Shown: in pieces, positions 15,127 to 23,927 of the stretch
Position numbering within the stretch: position 1 is the first letter of the stretch
Layout: each line of letters starts with the position of its first letter
From: Brevundimonas sp. UBA5866
GTDB taxonomy: Bacteria; Pseudomonadota; Alphaproteobacteria; Caulobacterales; Caulobacteraceae
NCBI RefSeq assembly: GCF_002432125.1
Contig: NZ_DJFS01000037.1
Coordinates: forward strand, 976-28,462
Length of the DNA stretch: 27,487 bases
Direction: 5' to 3'
Made by a program: the position numbers and the translations under genes
The notes under the pieces: model-generated
What the model saw: the letters and a program-made list of their open reading frames with translations, nothing else
Database searches by the model: none
What the model was told of the DNA's origin: nothing

Positions 15127-15238
15127 AGGGCATGGTGGTGGTACCGCCAATAGTGGTCATGCCGGTGATGACAGACGCGCCAAAACCCATCGCCGAAGCG
15201 ATGAGGCTCAGTTCCGTTCTGTCGATGCGGTTGGCCAC
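15107..15238 (-). CDS. thrL: Leader peptide of the thr-type attenuator
   Basis: A minus-strand small ORF whose C-terminal half is extremely rich in Thr with Ile and Met: GFGASVITGMTTIGGTTTMP then LRAGTG and TGA at 15107-15109. Thr, Ile and Met are exactly the end products of homoserine. The core 27-residue version starts at ATG 15190. A GTG at 15236-15238 gives 43 residues (beginning VANRIDRTELSL), with TTGGA upstream; which start is used is unclear. Three consecutive ACC codons lie about 20 nt before the antiterminator segment. The symbol is given by analogy with E. coli thrL; the sequences are not homologous. Confidence 0.75.
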   Translation of the reverse strand: MANRIDRTELSLIASAMGFGASVITGMTTIGGTTTMPLRAGTG

Positions 15239-15384
15239 GTCGGAAGGTCCAAGGCTGAAATATCGTTGTCCCTAGGGTGATCGACGATGCTGCACCGCGT
15301 CAACCCCCTTGCAGCAAAATTTTTCAAAATCTGACTGACGGAGACATCTTCGCGCCAAGCGCGGCCAAAACAAATACATATGGG

Positions 15385-15404
15385 GTGAAATTTTTCACTT
15401 GACC
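15385..15404 (+). promoter_or_regulatory. Inverted repeat and -35-like element upstream of the SAM riboswitch
   Basis: GTGAAA-TT-TTTCAC (15385-15398) directly abuts TTGACC (15399-15404), a good -35 candidate for the plus-strand met transcript. No obvious -10 is seen 17 nt on. The ten-mer AAATTTTTCA within it recurs at 15317-15326. The surrounding 15300-15400 stretch is clearly more AT-rich than the genes and is the divergent promoter zone. A TTGACG hexamer on the minus strand (15298-15303) is a possible -35 for the thr leader. Confidence 0.4.
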
Positions 15405-15432
15405 CGCGGTCGCTCAATCCGCAGTTTGAAAT

Positions 15433-15548
15433 CACTCATCAAGACCGACCGAGGGATTAGGCCCTTTGACGTCGGGGCAACCATCGGGTTCCGCCCGAAA
15501 CGGTGCCAACTCCTGCGGGATGCTTTCGGGCGTCACGAGAGATGAGTG
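15433..15548 (+). promoter_or_regulatory. SAM-I (S-box) riboswitch
   Basis: The S-box core is clearly readable. The P1 strands CACTCATC (15433-15440) and GATGAGTG (15541-15548) pair perfectly. CCGAC..GTCGG forms P2 around the kink-turn-like GAGGGATTAGGCCCTTTGA. The invariant GGCAACC follows at 15476-15482, P3 is TCGGG..CCCGA (15484-15498), and GGTGCCAACTCC is at 15502-15513. A P4 arm precedes AGAGATGAG. It binds S-adenosylmethionine and turns off downstream methionine genes, here metX-metB. No T-run terminator is visible between aptamer and gene. An inverted repeat (15573-15582 with 15622-15633) overlapping the AGGA at 15620 suggests control of translation initiation instead. Confidence 0.9.
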
Positions 15549-15572
15549 GAGCGTCGACGAGGCGGCGCACCA

Positions 15573-15633
15573 CGGGTCTGTCACTGCACGGGTTTCGCGA
15601 TGGGCGAGACGTGTAACGCAGGACAAAGACCCG
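15573..15633 (+). promoter_or_regulatory. Possible RBS-sequestering helix of the riboswitch expression platform
   Basis: CGGGTCT-GTC (15573-15582) pairs with GAC-aa-AGACCCG (15622-15633), ten base pairs with a two-base bulge. The 3' strand overlaps the only purine-rich stretch (GCAGGACAAAG) ahead of the metX ATG at 15638. I infer that it masks the ribosome-binding site when formed. The alternative pairing that would link it to P1 is not obvious. Confidence 0.4.
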
Positions 15634-15637
15634 CCAA

Positions 15638-16723
15638 ATGACCCTGGCCCTGATCCCGAACGAAGCCAAAGACAGCGACCCCTCCTGTCGTGCCCGGCCT
15701 GTTGCTGGCTCCGCGTCGGCGCGCCGCCCTTCCGAGCTGCTTAGCCGTGAGGGTGCGCACGACGTTTTCGTTCCGGTTCCCGACGGTTTCACGCTCGATT
15801 TCGGCGGCACCCTGACGCAGAAACAGGTCGTGGGTCGCCTGCACGGCAAGGCCAACGCCCCGCTGGTCGTGGTCGCGGGCGGCATCTCAGCCGACCGTTA
15901 CGTCCACCGCACCGAGACCAAGGGTCTGGGCTGGTGGTCGGGTGCCGTCGGCGTCCGCGCCCCGATCGACCTGACCCGCTATCGCGTTCTGGCCTTTGAC
16001 TTCGCACCGGAATTTGGGCCCGACGCAGCCGAGCCAAAACAGCCGCTGACCATCACAACACAGGATCAGGCCCGCCTGCTGGCGCTGCTGCTGGACCATC
16101 TGGGCGTCGAGAAGGTGGCCGCCTTCATCGGCTGTTCCTACGGCGGCATGATCGCCCTGGCCTTTGGCGAGCTTTACCCCGACTGGGCCGACCAGTTGGT
16201 GGTCGTTTCGGCGGCCCACCGCCCGCACCCGCTGGCCACCGCATGGCGCGGCATCCAGCGCCGGATCCTGCAGCTGGGTCTGGAAACCGGAAAGATCGAC
16301 GAGGCCATCGGTCTGGCCCGCGAGCTGGCCATGACCACCTATCGCACGCCCGAGGAATTCGACGCCCGTTTCGACAACGAAGCCCCCAGCCATGCGGGTC
16401 AGGCCTATCCCGTCTGCGACTATCTGACGGCGCGCGGAAAGGCCTATCGCGACCGCACCACGCCCCACCGCTGGCTGACCCTGTCGGACTCCATCGACCG
16501 CCACCGGATCGAGCCGGAAGCCATCACCGCCCCTGTCACCCTGATCGGTTTCAACAGCGACCGCCTGTGCCCGATCGAGGACATGGAGGAGCTGGCCAAC
16601 CGCCTGCCCAACCTGTTCCGCTTTGTGAAAGCGGATTCCATTTACGGCCACGACGCCTTCCTGAAGGAAGACAAGTTCGTGGGCGAGATCCTGACCTCAG
16701 TACTGAAGGACGTAGACCAATGA
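15638..16723 (+). CDS. metX: Homoserine O-acyltransferase, MetX family
   Basis: Alpha/beta-hydrolase-fold enzyme that acylates homoserine (acetyl or succinyl) as the first committed step to methionine. It has 361 residues. The nucleophile elbow is GCSYGGM with Ser167, and the other triad members are Asp308 (NSDRLCPIEDM) and His338 (YGHDAFLKE). The GCSYGG form, with Tyr rather than Met after Ser, is closer to the MetX enzymes reported to use succinyl-CoA than to GGSMGG acetyltransferases. The metB-type partner would fit either. About 40 poorly conserved residues precede the domain; an in-frame TAA just upstream fixes the ATG at 15638 as the first start. It is preceded by the SAM-I riboswitch and overlaps metB. 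Confidence 0.92.
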   Translation: MTLALIPNEAKDSDPSCRARPVAGSASARRPSELLSREGAHDVFVPVPDGFTLDFGGTLTQKQVVGRLHGKANAPLVVVAGGISADRYVHRTETKGLGWWSGAVGVRAPIDLTRYRVLAFDFAPEFGPDAAEPKQPLTITTQDQARLLALLLDHLGVEKVAAFIGCSYGGMIALAFGELYPDWADQLVVVSAAHRPHPLATAWRGIQRRILQLGLETGKIDEAIGLARELAMTTYRTPEEFDARFDNEAPSHAGQAYPVCDYLTARGKAYRDRTTPHRWLTLSDSIDRHRIEPEAITAPVTLIGFNSDRLCPIEDMEELANRLPNLFRFVKADSIYGHDAFLKEDKFVGEILTSVLKDVDQ

Positions 16724-17898
16724 CCCGCGCCCGTACCGCCGATCCCCGCACCATCGCCGCCCGTACGGGCGTCGATACCGATACGGCGCATGGCTCGGTC
16801 ATGCCGCCGCTCTATCTGTCGTCCAACTATTCGTTCGCGGGCTTCGACCAGAAGCGCCAGTACGACTATTCGCGCTCGGGCAACCCGACCCGCGATGTGC
16901 TGGCCGAGACACTGTCAGAACTGGAAGGTGGTGCAGGTGCCGTGATTACCGCGACCGGCATGGCCGCTGTGGACCTGCCGCTCAGCCTGCTGTCGCCCGA
17001 AGACCTGCTGATCGCGCCGCACGACTGCTACGGCGGCACACACCGCCTGCTGTGCGCGAGGGCAAGGAAGGGCCATTTCCGCGTCGCCTTCGTGGACCAG
17101 AATGATGGCGCGGCGCTGGATGCCGAGTTGGCGGACGGTGCCAAGCTGGTGCTGGTGGAAACCCCGTGCAATCCGCTGCTGCGCGTGACCGACATCGCCG
17201 ATGTCGCGCGCCGCGCCCATGCGGTCGGGGCCAAGGTGGTGGCCGACAACACCTTCCTGTCGCCGGCGCTTCAGAACCCCCTGTCGCTGGGTGCGGACAT
17301 CGTCGTCCACTCGACCACCAAATACATCAACGGCCACTCCGACGTGGTCGGCGGCGCCGTCATCAGTGCCGATCCTGAAGTCCATCAGGAGCTGGCATGG
17401 TGGGCCAACTGTCTGGGCATCACCGGCTCGCCGTTCGACGCCTATCAGACCCTGCGCGGCCTGCGCACCCTGTTCACCCGCATCGAGCGACAGCAGGCGA
17501 CCGCCGCCAAACTGGCGCAGGTGCTGGAAGCCCACCCGGCGGTCGGGGCCGTCCACTATCCGGGCCTGAAGTCGCACAGCGGTCACGAACTGGCCGCGCG
17601 CCAGCAGCGCGGTTTCGGCGCCATGCTCAGCTTTGTACTGCTGGGGGGCCAGACGGCGGTCTGTTCGGTCATCGACCAGTTGGATATCTTCACCCTGGCG
17701 GAATCCTTGGGGGGCGTGGAGAGCCTGATCGCCCACCCCGCCACCATGACCCACGCCGCCATGACGCCCGAAGCCCGCACCACCGCCGGAATCGGTGAAG
17801 GTCTGGTGCGGATTTCCGTAGGCCTTGAGCATGAGGACGACATCATCGCCGATCTCGTCGCCGCCCTCGATTCCGTGGTGGTCAGTCAGGCGGCCTGA
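16720..17898 (+). CDS. metB: Cystathionine gamma-synthase-type PLP enzyme
   Basis: Cys/Met-metabolism PLP enzyme of 392 residues that joins acyl-homoserine to cysteine (gamma-synthase) in methionine synthesis. YDYSRSGNPTRD (48-59), the cofactor-binding aspartate in ADNTFLSP (175-182) and the PLP lysine in HSTTKYINGHSDVVGG (Lys201) are all present. The C-terminal ESLGGVESLIAHPATMTHA favours the gamma-synthase/MetZ branch. O-acylhomoserine sulfhydrylase (MetZ) activity cannot be excluded. The ATG at 16720 overlaps the metX stop (ATGA), with GAAGGA just upstream, so the pair is one translationally coupled operon. A long open frame upstream of 16720 is a shadow of metX. Confidence 0.92.
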   Translation: MTRARTADPRTIAARTGVDTDTAHGSVMPPLYLSSNYSFAGFDQKRQYDYSRSGNPTRDVLAETLSELEGGAGAVITATGMAAVDLPLSLLSPEDLLIAPHDCYGGTHRLLCARARKGHFRVAFVDQNDGAALDAELADGAKLVLVETPCNPLLRVTDIADVARRAHAVGAKVVADNTFLSPALQNPLSLGADIVVHSTTKYINGHSDVVGGAVISADPEVHQELAWWANCLGITGSPFDAYQTLRGLRTLFTRIERQQATAAKLAQVLEAHPAVGAVHYPGLKSHSGHELAARQQRGFGAMLSFVLLGGQTAVCSVIDQLDIFTLAESLGGVESLIAHPATMTHAAMTPEARTTAGIGEGLVRISVGLEHEDDIIADLVAALDSVVVSQAA

Positions 17899-17923
17899 TC
17901 CCCTCCCTGTTTGACAGCCCACG

Positions 17924-17959
17924 AAAAAGCCCCCTCGGCAGAACCGAGGGGGCTTTATT
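17924..17959 (+). terminator. Intrinsic terminator of the metXB operon
   Basis: AAAGCCCCCTCGG (17926-17938) pairs perfectly over 13 bp with CCGAGGGGGCTTT (17944-17956) around a CAGAA loop, followed by ATTT. An A-run on the other side makes it bidirectional, so it also ends the minus-strand chemoreceptor transcript. Confidence 0.92.
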
Positions 17960-17979
17960 TCATTCACCCGTCCGGCGCA

Positions 17980-19782
17980 TCAAGCCGCAATGGCCTGAAG
18001 TCGTTCACGGCTGATCTCGAACTGGTGCATCAGACGATCCAGCTCTGCCGCATCCTGAGCCAGAGAGCGGCTGGCAGCGGTGGATTCCTCGACCATCGCA
18101 GCGTTCTGCTGGGTCACCTGATCCATCTGGGTCACGGCCACATTCACCTCGGCCAGCCCCGTGGCCTGTTCGCGCGAAGAGCCTTCGATCTCGACCACTA
18201 TGCGCGTCAGGTCACCGATCTGGTCAGCGATCTTCTGCAGGGCCGCGCCGGTCTCATTCACCAGATTGACGCCATGCCCGACCTGCTGGCTGGAGGCCTG
18301 GATCAGGATCTTGATCTCCTTGGCTGCCTCGGCAGAGCGCTGGGCCAGCGCCCGCACTTCGGAGGCGACCACGGCAAAGCCACGACCGGCATCGCCCGCG
18401 CGGGCCGCCTCCACGCCTGCGTTCAGGGCCAGAAGGTTGGTCTGGAAGGCGATTTCGTCGATCACACCGATGATGGCCCCGATCTGGTTCGAGGACTGCT
18501 CGATCTGGTCCATCGCGGAAACGGCGCGATTGACCACAACCTGACCATCCTTGGCATAGGTCTGCGATGAACGGACCATAATGCCCGCCTCCATCGCACC
18601 TTCGGCCGAGCGGGCCACGGTCGAGGTGATCTGCTCGACTGCCGCCGCGGTTTCCTCCAGCGATGCAGCCTGTTGTTCGGTACGGCGCGACAGATCGTCG
18701 GCCGCCTCGCTGATCTGGTGCGCCGCCGCACCGATGGCAGAAGCACGGTCGATGATAATCGCCACCGCCGTTTCCAGCTTTTCTGCTGCCGCGTTGAAAT
18801 CGGCCTTCAGCGGGGTGGCGTTACCGGTGATGTCGGCGGTGATACGGTGGGTCAGATCGCCCTTGGCCAGCGCGGCCAGCCCCTCTGCAATGGCGCTGAC
18901 AGCGACACGGGCTTCCTCGGCGGCACGGGCGCGTTCAGCCTCGACGCGGGCGCGCTCCTCCTCGCGGGCGGTGCGGGCCTGTTCGGCTTCGGTGGCCATT
19001 CTTCGGTTCTCGATACCCTGTTCCTTGAAGGTCAGAACCGCGGCGGCCATCTTGCCGATCTCGTCCTTGCGGGCGGTGGCAGGGATGGCAACCTCCAGAT
19101 CGCCATTGGCCAGACGGTCCATTGCGCGGGTCATCGCCACCACCGGTTTCGACAGGGCCCCCGTCAGCCAGAATGCGGAAGCCAATGCGATCAGGAAGGC
19201 GATGGTGCCGCCGACGATGAAGGCGGTATAGGCTTGGGCATAGGCGACCTTGGTGCGTTCCGCATTGATCTTGTTCATCTCGAGCAGCGCATTGATGACG
19301 GCACGACCGTGACGGCGAACATTCACAACGATATCGGTCCCGTCGATTGTCAGTTCGCTCAACAGGACCGCGCGCTGTTCGGGATCGGCTGACAGGGCCA
19401 TCCGGTTGCGGGCATCGGCGGCAAAGGCCTCACCGCCCGTGGCCAGCACGGCCTGCTGTTCCTTGAACAAGCCCTCGACATCGGCCGCAGCCAGATTGGC
19501 GACACCGGTGTTGTAAGCCAGCACATGTTCGTCGAAGGCCTTGGCGAATTCGGCCTTCTGGGTTGCGATGTAGGAGCTCATCATCAGGCGCTCGTTCGCC
19601 AGCGCAACCTGTACTTCAGTGATCGCAGCCGTGATTTCCTTGGCGCGGCGCTCCTCGTCCTGGGCCTTGTGAATAGCCATGACGGCCCACAGCACGACGA
19701 GGGTGGCAACACCACAGGCTGCTATGACTGCCGCGAAGGAAAGTGCCAACTTCTTTGGCACAGACAAATTCTGAATGAACAT
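17980..19782 (-). CDS. Methyl-accepting chemotaxis protein (first of tandem pair)
   Basis: A 600-residue transmembrane chemoreceptor. MFIQNLSVPKKLALSFAAV opens into TM1 (about 10-34). An all-helical periplasmic sensor of roughly 150 residues follows, containing NLAAADVEGLFKEQQAVLA. TM2 is at about 185-208, a HAMP domain at about 209-262, and a second HAMP-like segment with KGDLTHRIT at about 310. The signalling hairpin has the invariant tip EIAFQTNLLALNAGVEAARA and continues GRGFAVVASEVRALAQRS. There is no C-terminal NWETF-type pentapeptide for CheR. The ligand is unknown. It is closely related to the next receptor and probably arose with it by duplication. AT-rich upstream DNA (19783-19962) should hold its promoter. 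Confidence 0.95.
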   Translation of the reverse strand: MFIQNLSVPKKLALSFAAVIAACGVATLVVLWAVMAIHKAQDEERRAKEITAAITEVQVALANERLMMSSYIATQKAEFAKAFDEHVLAYNTGVANLAAADVEGLFKEQQAVLATGGEAFAADARNRMALSADPEQRAVLLSELTIDGTDIVVNVRRHGRAVINALLEMNKINAERTKVAYAQAYTAFIVGGTIAFLIALASAFWLTGALSKPVVAMTRAMDRLANGDLEVAIPATARKDEIGKMAAAVLTFKEQGIENRRMATEAEQARTAREEERARVEAERARAAEEARVAVSAIAEGLAALAKGDLTHRITADITGNATPLKADFNAAAEKLETAVAIIIDRASAIGAAAHQISEAADDLSRRTEQQAASLEETAAAVEQITSTVARSAEGAMEAGIMVRSSQTYAKDGQVVVNRAVSAMDQIEQSSNQIGAIIGVIDEIAFQTNLLALNAGVEAARAGDAGRGFAVVASEVRALAQRSAEAAKEIKILIQASSQQVGHGVNLVNETGAALQKIADQIGDLTRIVVEIEGSSREQATGLAEVNVAVTQMDQVTQQNAAMVEESTAASRSLAQDAAELDRLMHQFEISRERLQAIAA

Positions 19783-19882
19783 CGATCGGTTACTTGTACA
19801 ACAAAGTTACGACCGGCATTCCTAGAACGTATGTCTATTTCAAATATTATCAGTAATATAAGTGTATTTACATAATAGTATA

Positions 19883-19931
19883 GATAGTGCGGCTATTTGC
19901 ATAACGTACATATTTCAATAACCGCACTATC
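19883..19931. other. 10-bp inverted repeat in AT-rich spacer between the receptor genes
   Basis: GATAGTGCGG (19883-19892) is exactly complementary to CCGCACTATC (19922-19931) with a 29-nt AT-rich loop. It lies just past the stop of the second receptor and upstream of the first. It could terminate the former or be a regulator site for the latter. No T-run of more than two bases follows on the minus strand. Confidence 0.4.
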
Positions 19932-19962
19932 CACACCGATCCATTCCTGATGGAACGTTTGA

Positions 19963-21762
19963 TTACACCGCCCCAGCGAACCGCTGATGACGTGAAATCT
20001 TGAACTGGCCCATGAGGCGATCCAGATCGGACGCATCCTGCGCCAGAGAGCGGCTGGCCGCCGTCGCCTCTTCCACCATTGCGGCGTTCTGTTGCGTCAC
20101 CTGATCCATCTGGCTGACCGCCACATTGACCTCGGCAAGGCCGGTCGCCTGTTCGCGTGAGGAGGCCTCGATCTCGATGGCGATGGCGGTCAGCTGGGTG
20201 ACTTCCTCGGCAATCCGCTCCAGTGCACGACCGGTCTGGTTGACCAGATCCACACCCTGACCGACCTGCTGGCTGGAGGCATGGATAAGGGTTTTGATCT
20301 CCTTGGCCGCTTCTGCCGAGCGTTGGGCCAGAGCGCGGACTTCAGAGGCCACCACCGCAAAGCCGCGGCCCGCATCGCCCGCACGGGCGGCTTCGACACC
20401 GGCATTCAGGGCCAGAAGATTGGTCTGGAAGGCGATCTCGTCGATCACCCCGATGATGGCACCGATCTGGTTCGAGGATTCCTCGATCTGCCCCATAGCC
20501 GAGACGGCGCGGTTCACCACCGTCTTGCCCTCAAGGGCATAGTTCTGGGAAGAACGGACCATGTTACCCGCCTCCAGAGCCCCTTCGGCAGAGCGGGCCA
20601 CGGTCGAGGTAATCTGTTCGACAGCCGCGGCGGTTTCCTCCAGCGAGGCTGCCTGCTGCTCCGTCCGGCGCGACAGGTCGTCGGAGGCTTCGCTGATCTG
20701 CTGGGCCGCGGCACCGATGGCCGATGCACGATCGACAATGATCGCAACGGCAGCTTCCAGTTTCTCAGCCGCTGCGTTGAAATCTGTCTTCAGGGGCAGG
20801 GCCTTGTCGTGAACATCGACCGTAATGCGGTCCGAGAGATTGCCACCGGCCATCGCTGCCAGCCCCTCGGCAACCGCGCCGATGGCCACAGCGTCGAGAC
20901 GGGCCATTTCAGCGGTCTCGGACTCATGCTGCTGACGCTCGGCCTCGGCCTGTGCACGCGATGCGGCGGCTTCGCTTTCCAGACGGCTGTTCTCACGGGC
21001 CTGTTCACGGAAGGTCAGCACGGCGTCGGCCATCTGGCCGATCTCGTCCTTGCGACCGACAGCCGGAATGGCGACATCCATCTGGCCCTGGGCCAGTCGC
21101 GTCATCGAACGGGTCATCGCCACTACGGGCACCGACAGGGCACGGGTCAGCCAGAAGCCCGAAGCCATAGCGATCAGGAAGGCCACCAGACCACCGACGC
21201 CAAAGGCGACATAGGCCTGACGGTAGGCTGCGTCACGGCGTCTGTCGTTTTCGACACGCATCTCTTCCAGAGCGTTCAGGACCTTGCGGCCCTCGGCGTT
21301 AACCGACTGGATTTCCGGTGATCCACGTACGCTCAGGCGGTTCACGACCTCATCGCGGGTTTCAGGTCGGGAAGCGCGGTCCATCATGGCCGCCAGGTCC
21401 TCATCGACGCGTTCGCCCACCTGCGCCAACACGGCCTGCTGTTCCTTGAACACGCCATTCACATCGGCTGCGGCCAGATTGACCACGCCCTTGCGATAGT
21501 TTTCGACATGCTGGTTGAACATGTCGCGGAAGTCGGGCTTGAGGGTCGCGACATAGCCACGCATGGCCATCTGCTTGTTCAGCATGGCGACGTGAACTTC
21601 ACCGATGGCAGAAGTGATGTTGCGGGCTTCAGTGTCGTGCTGTTGTGCACGATGGATGCCCAGAACAGTCCACAGAACAACGATAGTTGCGATGCCGCAG
21701 GCAGCAATAACAGCGGCAAAGGCGAGCACCAATTTCTTTGGTACGGAAAGATTTTGTAGCAC
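19963..21762 (-). CDS. Methyl-accepting chemotaxis protein (second of tandem pair)
   Basis: A 599-residue chemoreceptor with the same plan as its neighbour: TM1 (QNLSVPKKLVLAFAAVIAAC), a helical periplasmic domain with NLAAADVNGVFKEQQAVLAQ, TM2, HAMP (about 210-262), a second HAMP-like stretch (GGNLSDRITVDVHD) and the signalling hairpin with EIAFQTNLLALNAGVEAARA. The frame is open to a TTG at 21825, but alignment with the paralogue (MFIQNLSVPKK versus VLQNLSVPKK) points to the GTG at 21760-21762 as the start. No good ribosome-binding site is visible for either. The periplasmic domains differ far more than the signalling domains, so the two receptors probably sense different signals. No NWETF tail is present. 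Confidence 0.93.
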   Translation of the reverse strand: MLQNLSVPKKLVLAFAAVIAACGIATIVVLWTVLGIHRAQQHDTEARNITSAIGEVHVAMLNKQMAMRGYVATLKPDFRDMFNQHVENYRKGVVNLAAADVNGVFKEQQAVLAQVGERVDEDLAAMMDRASRPETRDEVVNRLSVRGSPEIQSVNAEGRKVLNALEEMRVENDRRRDAAYRQAYVAFGVGGLVAFLIAMASGFWLTRALSVPVVAMTRSMTRLAQGQMDVAIPAVGRKDEIGQMADAVLTFREQARENSRLESEAAASRAQAEAERQQHESETAEMARLDAVAIGAVAEGLAAMAGGNLSDRITVDVHDKALPLKTDFNAAAEKLEAAVAIIVDRASAIGAAAQQISEASDDLSRRTEQQAASLEETAAAVEQITSTVARSAEGALEAGNMVRSSQNYALEGKTVVNRAVSAMGQIEESSNQIGAIIGVIDEIAFQTNLLALNAGVEAARAGDAGRGFAVVASEVRALAQRSAEAAKEIKTLIHASSQQVGQGVDLVNQTGRALERIAEEVTQLTAIAIEIEASSREQATGLAEVNVAVSQMDQVTQQNAAMVEEATAASRSLAQDASDLDRLMGQFKISRHQRFAGAV

Positions 21763-21861
21763 GGGGGAGTGACTCGGAAACGCAAATCTGACTGCGCCCT
21801 CGATACCGCCGTGTGTCTGTTTCAAACCTTAGCAATAAGGCAGGGTAATCTACTTACGACC

Positions 21862-22685
21862 TTAGGCTAATGCCTTGAACACAACTAAAGCCGCAGTACC
21901 CAGCAGATAAAGGGCGAAGGCGCGACGCAGCTTTTTGCGGTCCAGCCTGTGCGCCAGCCGCGCGCCATAGGGGGCCGTCCATCCCGTCAGCAGGCCCATG
22001 ATGATGGCCGCCGGAATGTTGACATATCCCAGCGTCAGAGGCGGCACGCCCGATGCCCCCCAACCGAACACCAGATAGCCCAAAGACGCCGCCGCCCCGA
22101 TGGCCAGACCAAAGCCCGAGGATGTAGCCACAGCCTGATGGATCGGTCGCCCGCACAGGGTCATGGTCAGGCCGCCAAAGCTGCCCCCGCCAATGCCCAT
22201 CATGGCACTCAGCACACCGATGATGCTGGCGACGATCCGGCGTCCCCATCCGGTCGGCAGGTCCCTGCGAAGCGTGATGTGTTTCGGCAGCAGCCCCATC
22301 TGCGCCGCGATGACCAACAGGCAGACGCCATAGACAATGGCCAGCGCCGACATGGGCGAGCCGCCCGCGATAAAGGCCCCCACCAGACCGCCCAGCGCGA
22401 CCCACGGCGTCCACGTCTTGAGCACCACCTCGTCCACCGCGCCATGCTTGCGGTGCGTGGCCAGCGATCGCAGCGAGGTCGCGACAATGGTCAAAAGGCT
22501 GGTGCCGATGGCGACGTGCAGATTGTGCTCGCCGCCCACCCCCAGCACGCTGAAAGCATAGAACAGGGCGGGCACCAGAACCGTGCCGCCGCCGACGCCG
22601 AACAGTCCCCCGATCACGCCGGCAACGGCCCCCGCCCCCACAAGGGCAGCCAGCATCATCACCAGTTCGGTCACGGAGACGTCGA

Positions 22686-22689
<4 letters not shown>
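21862..22689 (-). CDS. TauE/SafE-family permease (probable sulfite/sulfonate exporter)
   Basis: A 275-residue integral membrane protein with the two-repeat TauE/SafE fold. The first repeat has GAVAGVIGGLFGVGGGTVLVP (about 20-40) and the second has IGVLSAMMGIGGGSFGGLTM (about 155-175), the glycine-rich half-motifs of the family. Around eight hydrophobic helices are visible. Family members export sulfite, sulfonates or related organic anions; the substrate here is unknown. It starts with GTG at 22687-22689, overlapping the dusA stop (GTGA), so expression is coupled to dusA. The pairing looks like simple operon sharing rather than a functional link. Confidence 0.9.
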
Positions 22690-23723
<1,034 letters not shown>

Positions 23724-23829
23724 CGGATCAAAGCAAACGGACCTGTGCGGCACATCGTCCCGACAGGCGGCCTCCATATAGGCGACTTCGCCCGTAAAGG
23801 CGATGTCGGACCAAAGGCGAGAGATTTAC

Positions 23830-23892
23830 GGTCTTACGCAAAACGGTCTGCAACCCTCGCCTTAAGCGAACAAGGGTCTATATGGTCTTACG
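23830..23892 (+). repeat. Nine-base direct repeat upstream of the ThDP enzyme gene
   Basis: GGTCTTACG occurs at 23830-23838 and again at 23884-23892, 54 bp apart, in the 200-base region between the divergent dusA and ThDP-enzyme genes. The copies could be binding sites of an activator or repressor of the ThDP-enzyme/aldehyde-dehydrogenase operon. No clear -35/-10 pair accompanies them. Confidence 0.35.
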
Positions 23893-23927
23893 GGGGGCCT
23901 TCGAAACCAAACCGCAAGGACCGAATG

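Noticed and set aside
13381..15153. 590-codon plus-strand open frame opposite the AK-HSD gene
   Set aside because: It is the GC-rich antisense shadow of a gene with unmistakable kinase and dehydrogenase motifs; it is His/Arg/Gln-rich with no domain.
16243..16719. Possible long N-terminal extension of metB (551-codon frame)
   Set aside because: The first 159 codons overlap metX in another frame; the ATG at 16720 has a ribosome-binding site and gives the normal family length.
21827..21840. CCTTA-GCAA-TAAGG small palindrome before the second receptor gene
   Set aside because: Five-base arms are too short to call a terminator or an operator without conservation evidence.
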